A stretch of DNA of 64,000 bases, taken from the NCBI GenBank assembly GCA_027486795.1, contig JAIXOI010000023.1, positions 1 to 64,000 on the forward strand, in the 5' to 3' direction. A program made the translations under genes and the position numbers. Below, one piece after another: positions 48,911 to 58,787 of this stretch. Source of the DNA: Sphingobacteriales bacterium (GTDB lineage Bacteria; Bacteroidota; Bacteroidia; Chitinophagales; CAIOSU01). Position 1 is the first letter of the stretch, and every line of letters begins with the position of its first letter. The notes under the pieces were generated by a model. The model made no database searches and was not told where the DNA came from. It was given only the letters and a program-made list of their open reading frames with translations.

Positions 48911-49079
48911 TGGTTAACTGATTATTGGATGATTGGTTGATTGATTATTAGTTATTGGTATCTTGTGGTGTTAATGATGTTTACTAGCCGCTTGCCTTTG
49001 TCTAAAATAATCATCGCCACCAATAAAGTAGTTTAATATTAACCAACAAAAAGTAACAGATTAACCAATAACCAAACAA
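48911..49079. repeat. 7-bp phased TTGGTTA-type arrays
   Basis: 48911-48962 (GATTATT, GATTGGT, TGATTGA, TTATTAG, TTATTGG) and 49061-49079 (TTAACCA ATAACCA), the latter running into the TTG start of the sprE-like gene. Confidence 0.7.
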
Positions 49080-51911
49080 TTGAGACTCGCGAAAATAACA
49101 ATAATAGGGGCTGCTTGCGCTACCATCATTGCTTTTTCTGGTTGCTATGCAATACAGAAAAAGAAGCTGCCGCTTACTAAGCAAGTGTACCATGATATAA
49201 CGGCTCGTAACAACGGTTATTTTAATTCGGATCTTAAATTGGCTGCCGTGCTTCAAAATATGCGCGCCGCCAACATTGATGACTACACCAAAGTACTACC
49301 CATATACATTGATAAAAACCCAGAACTAGCTACCTCCTATAGTACCGATTTGGATTTGGTTATCAAAAAAACCTCTACGGGTATTAAAGACCACGAAAAG
49401 AGTATTTATGCCGACAATAACTACATGCTGCTGGGCATTAGTTACTACTTGAAAGGCGATTTTGAAACGGCTTTAGAAACGTTTCAATACGTAAATACCG
49501 AGTTTAAAGAAAAGCCCATAAAAAAGAGTAACAGCAAAAAGAAAAAGAAGAAAAAACCAACCTCCTCTTCGAAAAATAAGAATAGCAAATCGACATCATC
49601 CAGCAAAAATAAAAAAGGACCACCCAAAACGGCTGCCCAACTTAAATTGGAGCAGGAAAAGATAATTGAAGATCGAGTTAAGGCCATTGAAGAAGGCGGA
49701 AGCCTAGAAACCGCGGGCGATGACAAGAAAAACGAAGAGTACGATAAAGACCCTTTGTGGTGGATTAAGCACCAACCTATGCGCCCCGATGCCAAAATTT
49801 GGATTGTGGACTCGTACACCGCTCTTAAAAAATACAAAGAGGCAGAAGCCGTTTTGACCCTCATTGATGCCGACGAGCAGTTTCCGCACTGGTTGAAAGA
49901 TGAGTTGGAGCTATCGCGAGCCAACCATTACCTTGAAAAAGGCGACTACGACAAGGCCATCAAACCATTGCAATGGCTTACTCAAAACATTAAAAAGAAA
50001 CGCAAAAAAGTACGCTACAACTACATTTTGGGGCAAATTTATCAAATGCGCGGCGACAATGCGCTAGCCGTTGAACATTATAATAAAGTTCTCAAAGGCA
50101 GGCCCGATTACCGTATGGCCTTTAATGCGAAAATGAACATAGCCAAAATTGCTTCGCAAGACAATAGCATGGAGCAAAGGGATATAGTTAAGTTACTTAA
50201 AAAAATGTTGAAGGAGAACAAAAACTCCGACTTTTACGACCAAATTTACTACGCGCTTGCCGAGCTATCGCTAAAGGCAGGTAGCAAAGATGAGGCAATA
50301 GGATATCTAGAAAAATCTATTGAGGTATCAACCACCAACACCAACCAGCAGGCGATATCATACTTAAAACTTGCCGAACTACATTACGAAAAAGAAGAGT
50401 ATGTAGAGGCCCAGCCACCTTACGAAAGCGCTGCAGGGTTGATAGCCCAAGAAGACCCACATTACCTTAACATAAAGGAGCGCAGCGATGTATTAAAGCG
50501 TTTGGTAACCCAAGTGAATATTATAGAGGAGCAGGATAGTCTCATCAAAATAACTATGATGAGCCCCGAAGAACGAAATAAATTGATAGAATCCATCCTA
50601 AAAAAGAAGGAAGAGGACTTTAACAAAAGTAAAGAACAACAAAACCAACCGATTGCTCCCGCAAATAACAAACCTACTGCTGGCAACGATGAAAACACTG
50701 GTGGCAAAACCGGCGATTGGTACTTTTACAACGGCTCGGCTAAAAGCGCTGGCTACAACGATTTTATAAAACGTTGGGGCAACCGCAAACTGGAGGATAA
50801 CTGGCGCCGCAGCGATAAATCGGCCGTATTTAGCGAAAATGAAAACGACAGCACCAAAATAGATGCCCCAGTATCGGTTAATGAGTTTGACTATTATGGC
50901 GAAAAAGAAAAGCTATTAACAGAACTGCCCAGTGCCGAATCGGGTGGAAAACTGAACAGCAATATGGTTGAAGCCTACTTTAAATTGGCCAACATATACC
51001 GATACGACATTTATAACTTGCCCAAAGCCGCCGAAACATTTGAAGAACTGCTGAAACGCGCTCCGGGTAGCAAATATGACGTGGAGGTACTGTACAATCT
51101 TTACCTTATTTACGATAAGCTAGGCAATACAACCAAAGCAGACTTTTACAAAAACGAGTTGCTTACCAAGTACCCTACCAGTAAGCCCTCAATGATAATT
51201 AAGGACCCTAAGTACCTAGAGGCCAGCAACCAGATAAAACTGGCCGTTGATGCCCATTATTTGGCTACCTTCGATTTGTACCAGCAAAACCGATTGGAGG
51301 AGGCTATCACGCAAATCCATATGGCCGACAGCCTTTATGCTAAAGAGAACTATCTAAAACCTAAGTTCGATTTGTTGAACGCTTTTATTGTTGGCCAAAC
51401 CAAAGACCTAGGCGAATATAAAAAGGCCCTTAAAGACATTGTAAAGACCTACCCAAGCGACGAGGTAAAAACAAAAGCTGAGGAGATATTGAGTTACATT
51501 GAGAAGAGTGAAGACGACCTAATTAAGCACGAAAACAACTTACTGCGCTACGAATACGATGTGCAAGCAAGGCACTTTTTTATGATTGCCGTGCAAGATA
51601 GTAGCATACAAGTGAATAAAATAAGCACTGCCATTGCACAATACAACGATGTAAATCGCAGCTTGGAAACCCTGAAAATAGACCCATTGATTTTGCCCGA
51701 TGGAAACGTATTGCTATTTATAAAAAGCTTTGAGAGCCTTGAAAAAGCAAGAACCTATTTAAATGCTATTACCCAAAGCGAAACATTTAATGTTTTCCCT
51801 GCAGGAGCATTGAAATACCTAATAATATCGGATATCAACTTCAACAAAATTATCATTAACAAAGAGGTTGGTACTTACTTTGAGTATTACGAAACTAAAT
51901 ATCCTAAGTAG
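49080..51911 (+). CDS. SprE/PorW-like T9SS lipoprotein
   Basis: 943 residues from a TTG at 49080; no ATG lies upstream of residue 60, and this start gives a lipoprotein signal with lipobox FSGC (Cys21). The opening of the mature protein (LPLTKQVYHDITARNNGYFN and DDYTKVLPIYIDKNPE) is characteristic of SprE/PorW, followed by many TPRs. A Lys/Ser-rich insert lies at about 143-178. SprE/PorW links the T9SS outer-membrane complex to its inner motor. First gene of a unit with pbp1A and uvrC. Confidence 0.85.
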   Translation: MRLAKITIIGAACATIIAFSGCYAIQKKKLPLTKQVYHDITARNNGYFNSDLKLAAVLQNMRAANIDDYTKVLPIYIDKNPELATSYSTDLDLVIKKTSTGIKDHEKSIYADNNYMLLGISYYLKGDFETALETFQYVNTEFKEKPIKKSNSKKKKKKKPTSSSKNKNSKSTSSSKNKKGPPKTAAQLKLEQEKIIEDRVKAIEEGGSLETAGDDKKNEEYDKDPLWWIKHQPMRPDAKIWIVDSYTALKKYKEAEAVLTLIDADEQFPHWLKDELELSRANHYLEKGDYDKAIKPLQWLTQNIKKKRKKVRYNYILGQIYQMRGDNALAVEHYNKVLKGRPDYRMAFNAKMNIAKIASQDNSMEQRDIVKLLKKMLKENKNSDFYDQIYYALAELSLKAGSKDEAIGYLEKSIEVSTTNTNQQAISYLKLAELHYEKEEYVEAQPPYESAAGLIAQEDPHYLNIKERSDVLKRLVTQVNIIEEQDSLIKITMMSPEERNKLIESILKKKEEDFNKSKEQQNQPIAPANNKPTAGNDENTGGKTGDWYFYNGSAKSAGYNDFIKRWGNRKLEDNWRRSDKSAVFSENENDSTKIDAPVSVNEFDYYGEKEKLLTELPSAESGGKLNSNMVEAYFKLANIYRYDIYNLPKAAETFEELLKRAPGSKYDVEVLYNLYLIYDKLGNTTKADFYKNELLTKYPTSKPSMIIKDPKYLEASNQIKLAVDAHYLATFDLYQQNRLEEAITQIHMADSLYAKENYLKPKFDLLNAFIVGQTKDLGEYKKALKDIVKTYPSDEVKTKAEEILSYIEKSEDDLIKHENNLLRYEYDVQARHFFMIAVQDSSIQVNKISTAIAQYNDVNRSLETLKIDPLILPDGNVLLFIKSFESLEKARTYLNAITQSETFNVFPAGALKYLIISDINFNKIIINKEVGTYFEYYETKYPK

Positions 51912-51917
51912 TTAACT

Positions 51918-54188
51918 ATGGCCATTTTCGACTACTTTTTCAAAAATAACTTTTGGACCCAATACCGCAAGCAAATTATTGGCTTCTGGGTTGCGTTCTT
52001 ATTGTTTATCCTATTCCTTCCCTTCACCTTTTGGATGGTATCGCTAGGCGCTTTGGGTCCGTTGCCCACCATTGAGCAATTGGAGAACCCAAGAACTGCA
52101 CTTGCAACCGAAATATTCTCTGCTGACTCGGTGCTGTTGGGTAAGTTTTACTCACAAAACCGCACCAACGTTAAGTTCAACGACCTATCGCCTAACTTGG
52201 TAAATGCACTAGTAGCTACCGAAGATGTGCGCTATTACAAGCACCCTGGTATTGATGCTAGAGGTTTGCTCAGGGCAATAACCTTTGCCGCCATTGGCGA
52301 CTTTAAAGGAGGTGCCAGTACCATATCGCAGCAATTGGCAAAGGCGCTTTTCCATGGCCAACAACGCGAAGGGGGCACTTGGGGCAAAATAAAGCAAAAA
52401 CTTAAGGAGCAAGTTATAGCGGTGCGTTTGGAGAGCAGATATACCAAAGAGGAAATAATGGCCATGTACCTCAACACTGTTGAGTTTAACGACAACGCCT
52501 TTGGCATTAGCTCAGCAGCTTATACCTACTTTAAGAAAAGTGCTGCCGACTTAGACATTGAAGAAGCTGCAGTATTGGTGGGCATGTTGCAAAACCCATC
52601 AAGGTTTAATCCCCGTCGTTTCCCTGAGCGATCGACCAATAGAAGAAACACCGTGCTCTACCAAATGGAAAAGTACGGTTATATTTCTGATGAAACACTT
52701 GAAACACTTACAGATATAGAGAATTGCCCCATTGTACTCAATTTCCAAAAAACGAGCCACACCGAAGGCATGGCTACCTATTTCCGAGAAGTGTTGAGGC
52801 TAGAGCTTACCAAGTGGGCCAGTCTGCCCGAAAATATGAAACTTGATAGTACCAAGTATGATATTTATAGCGATGGTCTGAAGATTTATACCACCATCAA
52901 CTCCAAAGTGCAGCGTTATGCCGAAGAAGCCGTTCACGAGCACTTAACAGTATTGCAAGATGAGTTTTTCAAACATTGGAAAGACAAGAACATTTTTACC
53001 ACCGACGAAGACAAACAGTACTTTTTAGGCTTGGTAAAAAAATCGGATAGGTACTTAGATATGAAAGAGTCAGGCATGGCCCACGACTCCATCATGAAGG
53101 TGCTAAATACCCCTGTGCGCATGAAGGTTTTTACGCACCGTGGCGAGTTGGATACGCTCATGAGCCCTTACGATAGCATCTATTACCACCGCATGATACT
53201 GCAAACAGGCTTTTTGGTAGTAAGCCCCGTTGATGGCAGCATACTAGCTTGGGTTGGCGGCACCGATTATAAGTACTTTCAATACGACCATATACATAGC
53301 CGCCGCCAAGTAGGTTCAACCTTCAAACCGTTTATTTATAGCAAGGCTATTGAAAATGGTATTTCGCCTTGTTTCAAAATAACCGATGCGCCAGTAACTT
53401 TTGAAGATTACAACAACTGGACACCCAAAAACTCAGATGAATACAGTAACGAACGACTCACTTTGTTTCAGTGCTTGGCAAAATCCAAAAATACCTGCTC
53501 GGCATACCTTATGAAACAGTTGGGCCCACAAGTAGTAATACAAATGATGCGCGAAATGGGCATAACGGCACCCATAGATCCAGTGCCTGCTATTTGCTTG
53601 GGTTCGGTTGATATTTCGGCTTGGGAAATGGCCGGTGCCTATACCGTGTTTGCCAACAAGGGCATATATAGCGAACCAAACTATATTTCGTCTATTTACA
53701 CCAAAGACGGGTTGCAAGTGTACAAAACCACTCCCGAAAGCCATGATGTAATGAGCGAGCAACAGGCATACGTTATGGTAGAGCTGCTGCGCTATGTGGT
53801 AAACCATGGCTCTGGCGGCCGCTTGCGTTTCCGCTACAAAATTTCGGCCGATTTATGCGGCAAAACCGGAACCACCAACGATAACACCGATGGATGGTTT
53901 ATGGGCTTTACCCCACAATTTATTGGGGCCGTATGGACAGGAGGCGAAGACCGTGTAATCCGTTTCCGCAGCACGGCATTGGGCCAAGGTGCGAATATGG
54001 CCTTACCTATTTGGGGTTTGTTTGCTCAAAAACTATATGCCGATAAGAGTTTGGGCTTTTCAGAAGGCGTCCGTTTCCCTTACCCAGAAGGTAAACTTCC
54101 GGTAGAGTTGGATTGTTCTAAGTACAAAGATGCCAGCAACACTTTGCCTGGCAGCACTAATCCCAACACCCCTGGTGCTTGGGACTAA
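51918..54188 (+). CDS. class A penicillin-binding protein 1A
   Basis: 756 residues. Membrane anchor (about 20-42), glycosyltransferase GT51 domain with TEDVRYYKHPGID (Glu102) and GGASTISQQLAK, and transpeptidase domain with S467-TF-K470, the SKN triad and K649-TG. It polymerises and cross-links peptidoglycan in the periplasm. Six bases after the sprE-like gene, hence an operon member; the C-terminus is Pro/Asn/Thr-rich. Confidence 0.94.
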   Translation: MAIFDYFFKNNFWTQYRKQIIGFWVAFLLFILFLPFTFWMVSLGALGPLPTIEQLENPRTALATEIFSADSVLLGKFYSQNRTNVKFNDLSPNLVNALVATEDVRYYKHPGIDARGLLRAITFAAIGDFKGGASTISQQLAKALFHGQQREGGTWGKIKQKLKEQVIAVRLESRYTKEEIMAMYLNTVEFNDNAFGISSAAYTYFKKSAADLDIEEAAVLVGMLQNPSRFNPRRFPERSTNRRNTVLYQMEKYGYISDETLETLTDIENCPIVLNFQKTSHTEGMATYFREVLRLELTKWASLPENMKLDSTKYDIYSDGLKIYTTINSKVQRYAEEAVHEHLTVLQDEFFKHWKDKNIFTTDEDKQYFLGLVKKSDRYLDMKESGMAHDSIMKVLNTPVRMKVFTHRGELDTLMSPYDSIYYHRMILQTGFLVVSPVDGSILAWVGGTDYKYFQYDHIHSRRQVGSTFKPFIYSKAIENGISPCFKITDAPVTFEDYNNWTPKNSDEYSNERLTLFQCLAKSKNTCSAYLMKQLGPQVVIQMMREMGITAPIDPVPAICLGSVDISAWEMAGAYTVFANKGIYSEPNYISSIYTKDGLQVYKTTPESHDVMSEQQAYVMVELLRYVVNHGSGGRLRFRYKISADLCGKTGTTNDNTDGWFMGFTPQFIGAVWTGGEDRVIRFRSTALGQGANMALPIWGLFAQKLYADKSLGFSEGVRFPYPEGKLPVELDCSKYKDASNTLPGSTNPNTPGAWD

Positions 54189-54209
54189 AATATTCAACCC
54201 ACGCTAGGC

Positions 54210-56006
54210 ATGAGCCATGAAGCATTTAAAGCCGTACAAGCTACCCTGCCCCACTCGCCCGGTATATACAAATACACCGACGACCAAGACAAGATATTGT
54301 ATGTTGGCAAAGCGCGCGATTTAAAAAAGCGGGTATCATCCTATTTCCAAAAAGAGCACGATAGCGCCCGCTTGCGGATGTTGGTGCGCAAAATTGCCAA
54401 AATTGAGGTTACCATAGTGCAAACCGAGCAAGAGGCACTGTTGCTTGAAAATTCACTAATAAAACAATACCAGCCCAAATACAATATACTGCTCAAAGAC
54501 GACAAGTCTTACCCCTTTATATGCATCAAAAACGAGCGATATCCGCGCATATTTCTCACCCGTAGATATATAAACGACGGCAGCACCTATTTAGGCCCCT
54601 ATACCTCTGTTGCACGCGTAGAAAGCATCTTGGAGCTCATCAGGGGCATATTCAAAATTCGCACCTGCAGCCTTAATCTTAGCGAGAAAGCTATAGAAAA
54701 TGGCAAGTATCGCGTGTGCCTGGAGTACCACATTGGCAATTGCGCCGGCCCGTGCGAGAATTTGTTTGAAGAGCAAGCATATAATGAGCAGATAGCCCTG
54801 ATTACCAAAATACTGAAAGGCCAGAGCAATTTGGTATTGAACGAGCTAAAAGACCGCATGAAAAAATATGCGGAACAAATGCAGTTTGAGCTGGCCAACG
54901 AAACCAAAAAACATATTGAAACCCTTCAAACATTTAACTCGCGCACGGCGGTAGTAAACCCAGATATCGACGATGTGGAGGTATTTACCATAGCAGAAGA
55001 AGGCGAATATGCTTTTGTAAACTACCTTAAGGTAATGAATGGCTCTATAGTATATACTCGTGCACTAGAGCTAAAAACCAATATCGACGAAACTAAAGAA
55101 GACCTACTGGTATTTGCCATTAACGAAATCAGGTGTATTATGCACAGCGACTCTAAAGAAGTTTTTGTGCAATTTCCTATTGAATATCCCGACCCTAACC
55201 TAAAGATAACTGTTCCGCAAATTGGCGATAAGCGCAAGCTGGTTGAACTATCTTTCAAAAACGCGATGTTCATGAAAGGCAAGTTTTTGGAAGAACAACT
55301 AAAACGCGATTACCAAAAAGGCAGAAACCGTGTTTTAGAACAATTACAACAAGATTTTAGGCTGACTGAGCTTCCTGTTCATATTGAATGCTTTGACAAT
55401 AGCAACATACAAGGCACCAACCCAGTAGCCAGTATGGTGGTTTTTAAAAACGGGCGCTCATCGAAAGCAGACTACCGGCACTACAACATAAAAACAGTTG
55501 AAGGTCCAAACGACTTTGCCAGTATGGAGGAGGTGGTTTATAGGCGATATAAACGACTTACCGACGAAGGTAAGCCACTGCCTCAATTAGTAGTTATTGA
55601 TGGCGGCAAGGGACAGCTAAGCTCTACCATGACCGCCATTGACAAACTTGGGCTGCGTGGCAAAATGGCCATCGTATCTATTGCTAAGCGACTGGAAGAA
55701 ATCTACTTCCCCGAAGATCCCATGCCGCTGTACATCAATAAGCGCTCTGAAAGCTTAAAATTGATACAACAGTTGCGCAACGAAGCGCACCGCTTTGCTA
55801 TTACCTTCCACAGGCTAAAACGCAGCAACAACACTTTCAAAACAGGAATCACTGAAATAGCAGGCATTGGTGAAAAAACCAGCCAAGTATTGCTCAATAC
55901 CTTTCGCTCCGAGAAAAAAATCAAAGCTGCCACCAAAGAAGAACTAGCTGCCGTAGTAGGTAACGCCAAAGCCGAGGTCGTGTTTAAACACTACCATTCG
56001 GCTTAG
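54210..56006 (+). CDS. uvrC: excinuclease ABC subunit C
   Basis: 598 residues. GIY-YIG nuclease domain at the start (GIY at 18-20, YVGKA at 31-35), Cys-rich CLEYHIGNCAGPC, UVR/UvrB-binding region (about 200-235), RNase H-like 5' incision domain from ECFDNSNIQGTNPVASMV, and tandem helix-hairpin-helix at the C-terminus (GITEIAGIGEKTSQVLL). Nicks damaged DNA with UvrB. 21 bases after pbp1A. Confidence 0.96.
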   Translation: MSHEAFKAVQATLPHSPGIYKYTDDQDKILYVGKARDLKKRVSSYFQKEHDSARLRMLVRKIAKIEVTIVQTEQEALLLENSLIKQYQPKYNILLKDDKSYPFICIKNERYPRIFLTRRYINDGSTYLGPYTSVARVESILELIRGIFKIRTCSLNLSEKAIENGKYRVCLEYHIGNCAGPCENLFEEQAYNEQIALITKILKGQSNLVLNELKDRMKKYAEQMQFELANETKKHIETLQTFNSRTAVVNPDIDDVEVFTIAEEGEYAFVNYLKVMNGSIVYTRALELKTNIDETKEDLLVFAINEIRCIMHSDSKEVFVQFPIEYPDPNLKITVPQIGDKRKLVELSFKNAMFMKGKFLEEQLKRDYQKGRNRVLEQLQQDFRLTELPVHIECFDNSNIQGTNPVASMVVFKNGRSSKADYRHYNIKTVEGPNDFASMEEVVYRRYKRLTDEGKPLPQLVVIDGGKGQLSSTMTAIDKLGLRGKMAIVSIAKRLEEIYFPEDPMPLYINKRSESLKLIQQLRNEAHRFAITFHRLKRSNNTFKTGITEIAGIGEKTSQVLLNTFRSEKKIKAATKEELAAVVGNAKAEVVFKHYHSA

Positions 56007-56171
56007 GAATTGGTACTTATCGCTAGGATTAAATTACTTATTCTCCTCCTGCTTTCCGAAAACAATATCTATCATCGGCAAGCACTTAGTTAAACGAAAA
56101 CTAAGACAGCGTTTCAAGAAGATTCCTCGCGGAAAAGCTCGGGATGAAAAACGTGGCAAAATCTCCCAAAC

Positions 56172-56206
56172 TAAAAAGAGCAAGCATCCCGAAGGAGCTT
56201 GCTCTT
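56172..56206 (-). terminator. intrinsic terminator of the gldK-N operon (bidirectional in shape)
   Basis: 10-bp stem AAGAGCAAGC / GCTTGCTCTT (56176-56206); read from gldN it is followed by five T. It lies between convergent uvrC and gldN. Confidence 0.85.
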
Positions 56207-56255
56207 GTATTGTAGTGGCCGTGGCCAAATTAACTTTCGATTGTTACAGGCAATC

Positions 56256-57086
56256 TTAGTATTTCCAAAGGTTTTGCTCGAAGTCAAAAATCTCGTTAGT
56301 AACGTTATCTGACTCGTACAAAGCATCCACACCGGTTAGATAATCCTGAATACGACGGTCGTAAACGTTTTCCTTTTTGATGATGTAGCTAGCAAAGTAG
56401 CGCATCTCCAAAAGGTCTTCCCAGCTGCTGCGTGCTCCACCATTCTTAGGGTTGAACACTTGGTGCTGAGAAAGCACGGTACGAGCCTCAGGGTAATAAA
56501 CCCAGAACATAGCTTGGTCGCCACGGTAGTTACCTTGGTCATCATAAACCTCAGTAATAGGGGCAATACCCAAGATACGAACTACTAATGTAGAAGTCTC
56601 CATATCGAAAATCCAATCTTCCTTCACACGGAATTTAGTAACCTTCGTTGCATCAAACTCTTTGGTCACGATTTCAGGTTTTTCCTCAAAAGTGATAGGG
56701 TCGATAACGTAAACCGTATCTGGTTCACCGCCACCAATTTTGGCAACTTCGTCAGTGGTCAATTTACGGGTAAACTCATCGTCAATCGCATCATAAACAC
56801 TGATACTACCTTCGATAGCTGCATCGCGCAAAATGTCAACAAACAATTCTTTCGGATACTTGAAAGGAAGGTTCATTTTTTCACGTACGTCGATAACGCG
56901 CCAAACACGCATTTTGAAAAACACATCCGAATCACGAATATGGTCGTATTCAATGATGCCTTTTTCACTTACGGTTTCCTCGTCGTAAACAGCATCTCGT
57001 GGTGCATCAGGAAGCACTTGAGCCTGAGCTGCCAACGACATCCCTACGGTTACTCCCAGTGTTAAAATCCAACGATTGAGTTTCAT
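56256..57086 (-). CDS. gldN: T9SS outer-membrane complex protein GldN/PorN
   Basis: 276 residues: signal peptide (cut near AQAQ), then the GldN family pattern: DVFFKMRVWRVIDVREKMN, an internal KLTTDEVAKIG region, EDWIFDMETSTLVVRILGIAP, and a helical C-terminus ending DFEQNLWKY. It forms the periplasmic ring of the T9SS together with GldK. 19 bases after gldM. Confidence 0.94.
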   Translation of the reverse strand: MKLNRWILTLGVTVGMSLAAQAQVLPDAPRDAVYDEETVSEKGIIEYDHIRDSDVFFKMRVWRVIDVREKMNLPFKYPKELFVDILRDAAIEGSISVYDAIDDEFTRKLTTDEVAKIGGGEPDTVYVIDPITFEEKPEIVTKEFDATKVTKFRVKEDWIFDMETSTLVVRILGIAPITEVYDDQGNYRGDQAMFWVYYPEARTVLSQHQVFNPKNGGARSSWEDLLEMRYFASYIIKKENVYDRRIQDYLTGVDALYESDNVTNEIFDFEQNLWKY

Positions 57087-57105
57087 GGCCTGTAATTTTC
57101 TTCTA

Positions 57106-58740
57106 TTAAATCAATGTGTAAGCAATACTTGGCAATTTACGTATTTGTCCATCTGGTCCTTTTACGCGAACCTCATCAAGATAAAATACATCACCAGGCT
57201 TGGCGCGATTAAGTAGCTCTATCATCTCGGCAGTAAATGCACCAGAAGTAGCTTTCTTGGTAATCAAATCTTGGCGTTTAGCTGCGTAAGTAATCTCGAA
57301 GCTTACTACTACGAATTTGATGTCAAAAACGAAATCTTCCAATACAGGTACAACGCCACGTTGCACTTTAAATTGTGCTGCAGGCACTTTTCCACCAGCA
57401 CTTGTTCCAACTTTAGCAATCGGATCAGGTACACGTTTAACACGGAACTTCTTAGAATCCAACTGTTTCGACTTACCGTCTGGGCCAACACCAGTAACTG
57501 CTACTTCGGTATCACCTACCTTATTCACGTTTACGATATATTCGCTACCATTTACTTTCTTGATAGTACCCATGCCACCAGTTAGGCTAGCACTTACTTT
57601 ATCAGAAGTAACACCGGTTACCGAAATGGTCACTGGATTGTCAACACCAATGTAAAACACGTTCATCTTATCAGGAGAAACGGCTACACCAAGGTCGGCA
57701 ACGTTATAACGGAACTCGAAAGGGTAGTATTCAAACTGGCCTTGAGCACCTGGCTTAGGAACTTTAATAGCTCCACTTTTCACGCGCTCACCAGCAGTAC
57801 CAGTGCTACGGTCTTCATAAGCCCAAGCACCATTTTTGATTTGGTCGGCAGGTACTGGAGTTCCACCACCTACAATTGGGTTTTGACTAACCTTACCATT
57901 ATCAGGGGCTTTGCTCTTGTCAATCTGACCCAAAAGTATTTCTGGGGTAGTGCTTGAGCTACTAGCTGTTAAGAAAATGCTGGCCGTATAAGGGTCGCCT
58001 TTCATAACATAACTTGCAGGAGCCGAAATAGTAGCATTCAACTGGTCAAAGTCATACTTAGCTTCACCAATTTTTTTGTATAAAGCTTCCATAACCAAAC
58101 CAGCAGAACTTACTGCATCGCTTTGGAACTTGTACAGCAAGGTATTAACCGCTACAATTGGCACGTGATCGAAGTGATACGCCGCCCAATCTTTCTTACC
58201 TAGTTTTTTAGCATTCGCTTCATTGTAGGCAGTAGTTAAGGTAATCTGGTCAGTTAACGCTTTCACGTCTTCTGGAGATAGACCTGGCAAAGCAAGCAAA
58301 TCAGTTTTCAGCTTGGCAATAGCAGTTTCAAGCTCTTTACCTTTACCTTTTTTAGTCATCAAAAGAGTTGGGCCGTCGTAATTCTTCATTACTTTAAGCT
58401 CCTCTTTCGTGTTCGGATCTAACCAGCCACCGCTAGCGGTAACCAACTCTTCACGAAGACTTACAATATATGCATCGAAAGCCTTTGCCAGTTTTTCCGC
58501 TTGCTGAGCTGAAGCAAACCACTGCTTTTGTTCGTCAGTGCCGCTAGCTGTAGCAGACGCGAAAGTTTTGAGTACGGTAGTGTTTTTTTGATCCACCACT
58601 GAGTTACTGTAATCCATGCCATCGCCCACGAGCTTAAAGGCATTCAGTACTTCAGCGGATACGTTAAGGGCAAGCAGTGCAGTCAACACGAGGTACATCA
58701 TGTTGATCATCTGCTGCCTCGGTTCCTTAGGAATAGACAT
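57106..58740 (-). CDS. gldM: T9SS motor protein GldM/PorM
   Basis: 544 residues: a short cytoplasmic N-terminus with the conserved Arg (R8) before one membrane helix (MMYLVLTALLALNVS), then a long periplasmic stalk of beta-domains (about 40-544). GldM dimers rotate inside a GldL pentamer and transmit energy to the outer-membrane complex. The stalk sequence is full length. Confidence 0.95.
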   Translation of the reverse strand: MSIPKEPRQQMINMMYLVLTALLALNVSAEVLNAFKLVGDGMDYSNSVVDQKNTTVLKTFASATASGTDEQKQWFASAQQAEKLAKAFDAYIVSLREELVTASGGWLDPNTKEELKVMKNYDGPTLLMTKKGKGKELETAIAKLKTDLLALPGLSPEDVKALTDQITLTTAYNEANAKKLGKKDWAAYHFDHVPIVAVNTLLYKFQSDAVSSAGLVMEALYKKIGEAKYDFDQLNATISAPASYVMKGDPYTASIFLTASSSSTTPEILLGQIDKSKAPDNGKVSQNPIVGGGTPVPADQIKNGAWAYEDRSTGTAGERVKSGAIKVPKPGAQGQFEYYPFEFRYNVADLGVAVSPDKMNVFYIGVDNPVTISVTGVTSDKVSASLTGGMGTIKKVNGSEYIVNVNKVGDTEVAVTGVGPDGKSKQLDSKKFRVKRVPDPIAKVGTSAGGKVPAAQFKVQRGVVPVLEDFVFDIKFVVVSFEITYAAKRQDLITKKATSGAFTAEMIELLNRAKPGDVFYLDEVRVKGPDGQIRKLPSIAYTLI

Positions 58741-58787
58741 TGTTTAGTTCTTTTTGAGTGTTAAAACCAAAAGCTTAATAGCAGATG

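Noticed and set aside
49484-49924. 146-residue minus-strand frame with long Phe and Leu runs
   Set aside because: Antisense of the Lys/Ser-rich insert of the sprE-like gene.
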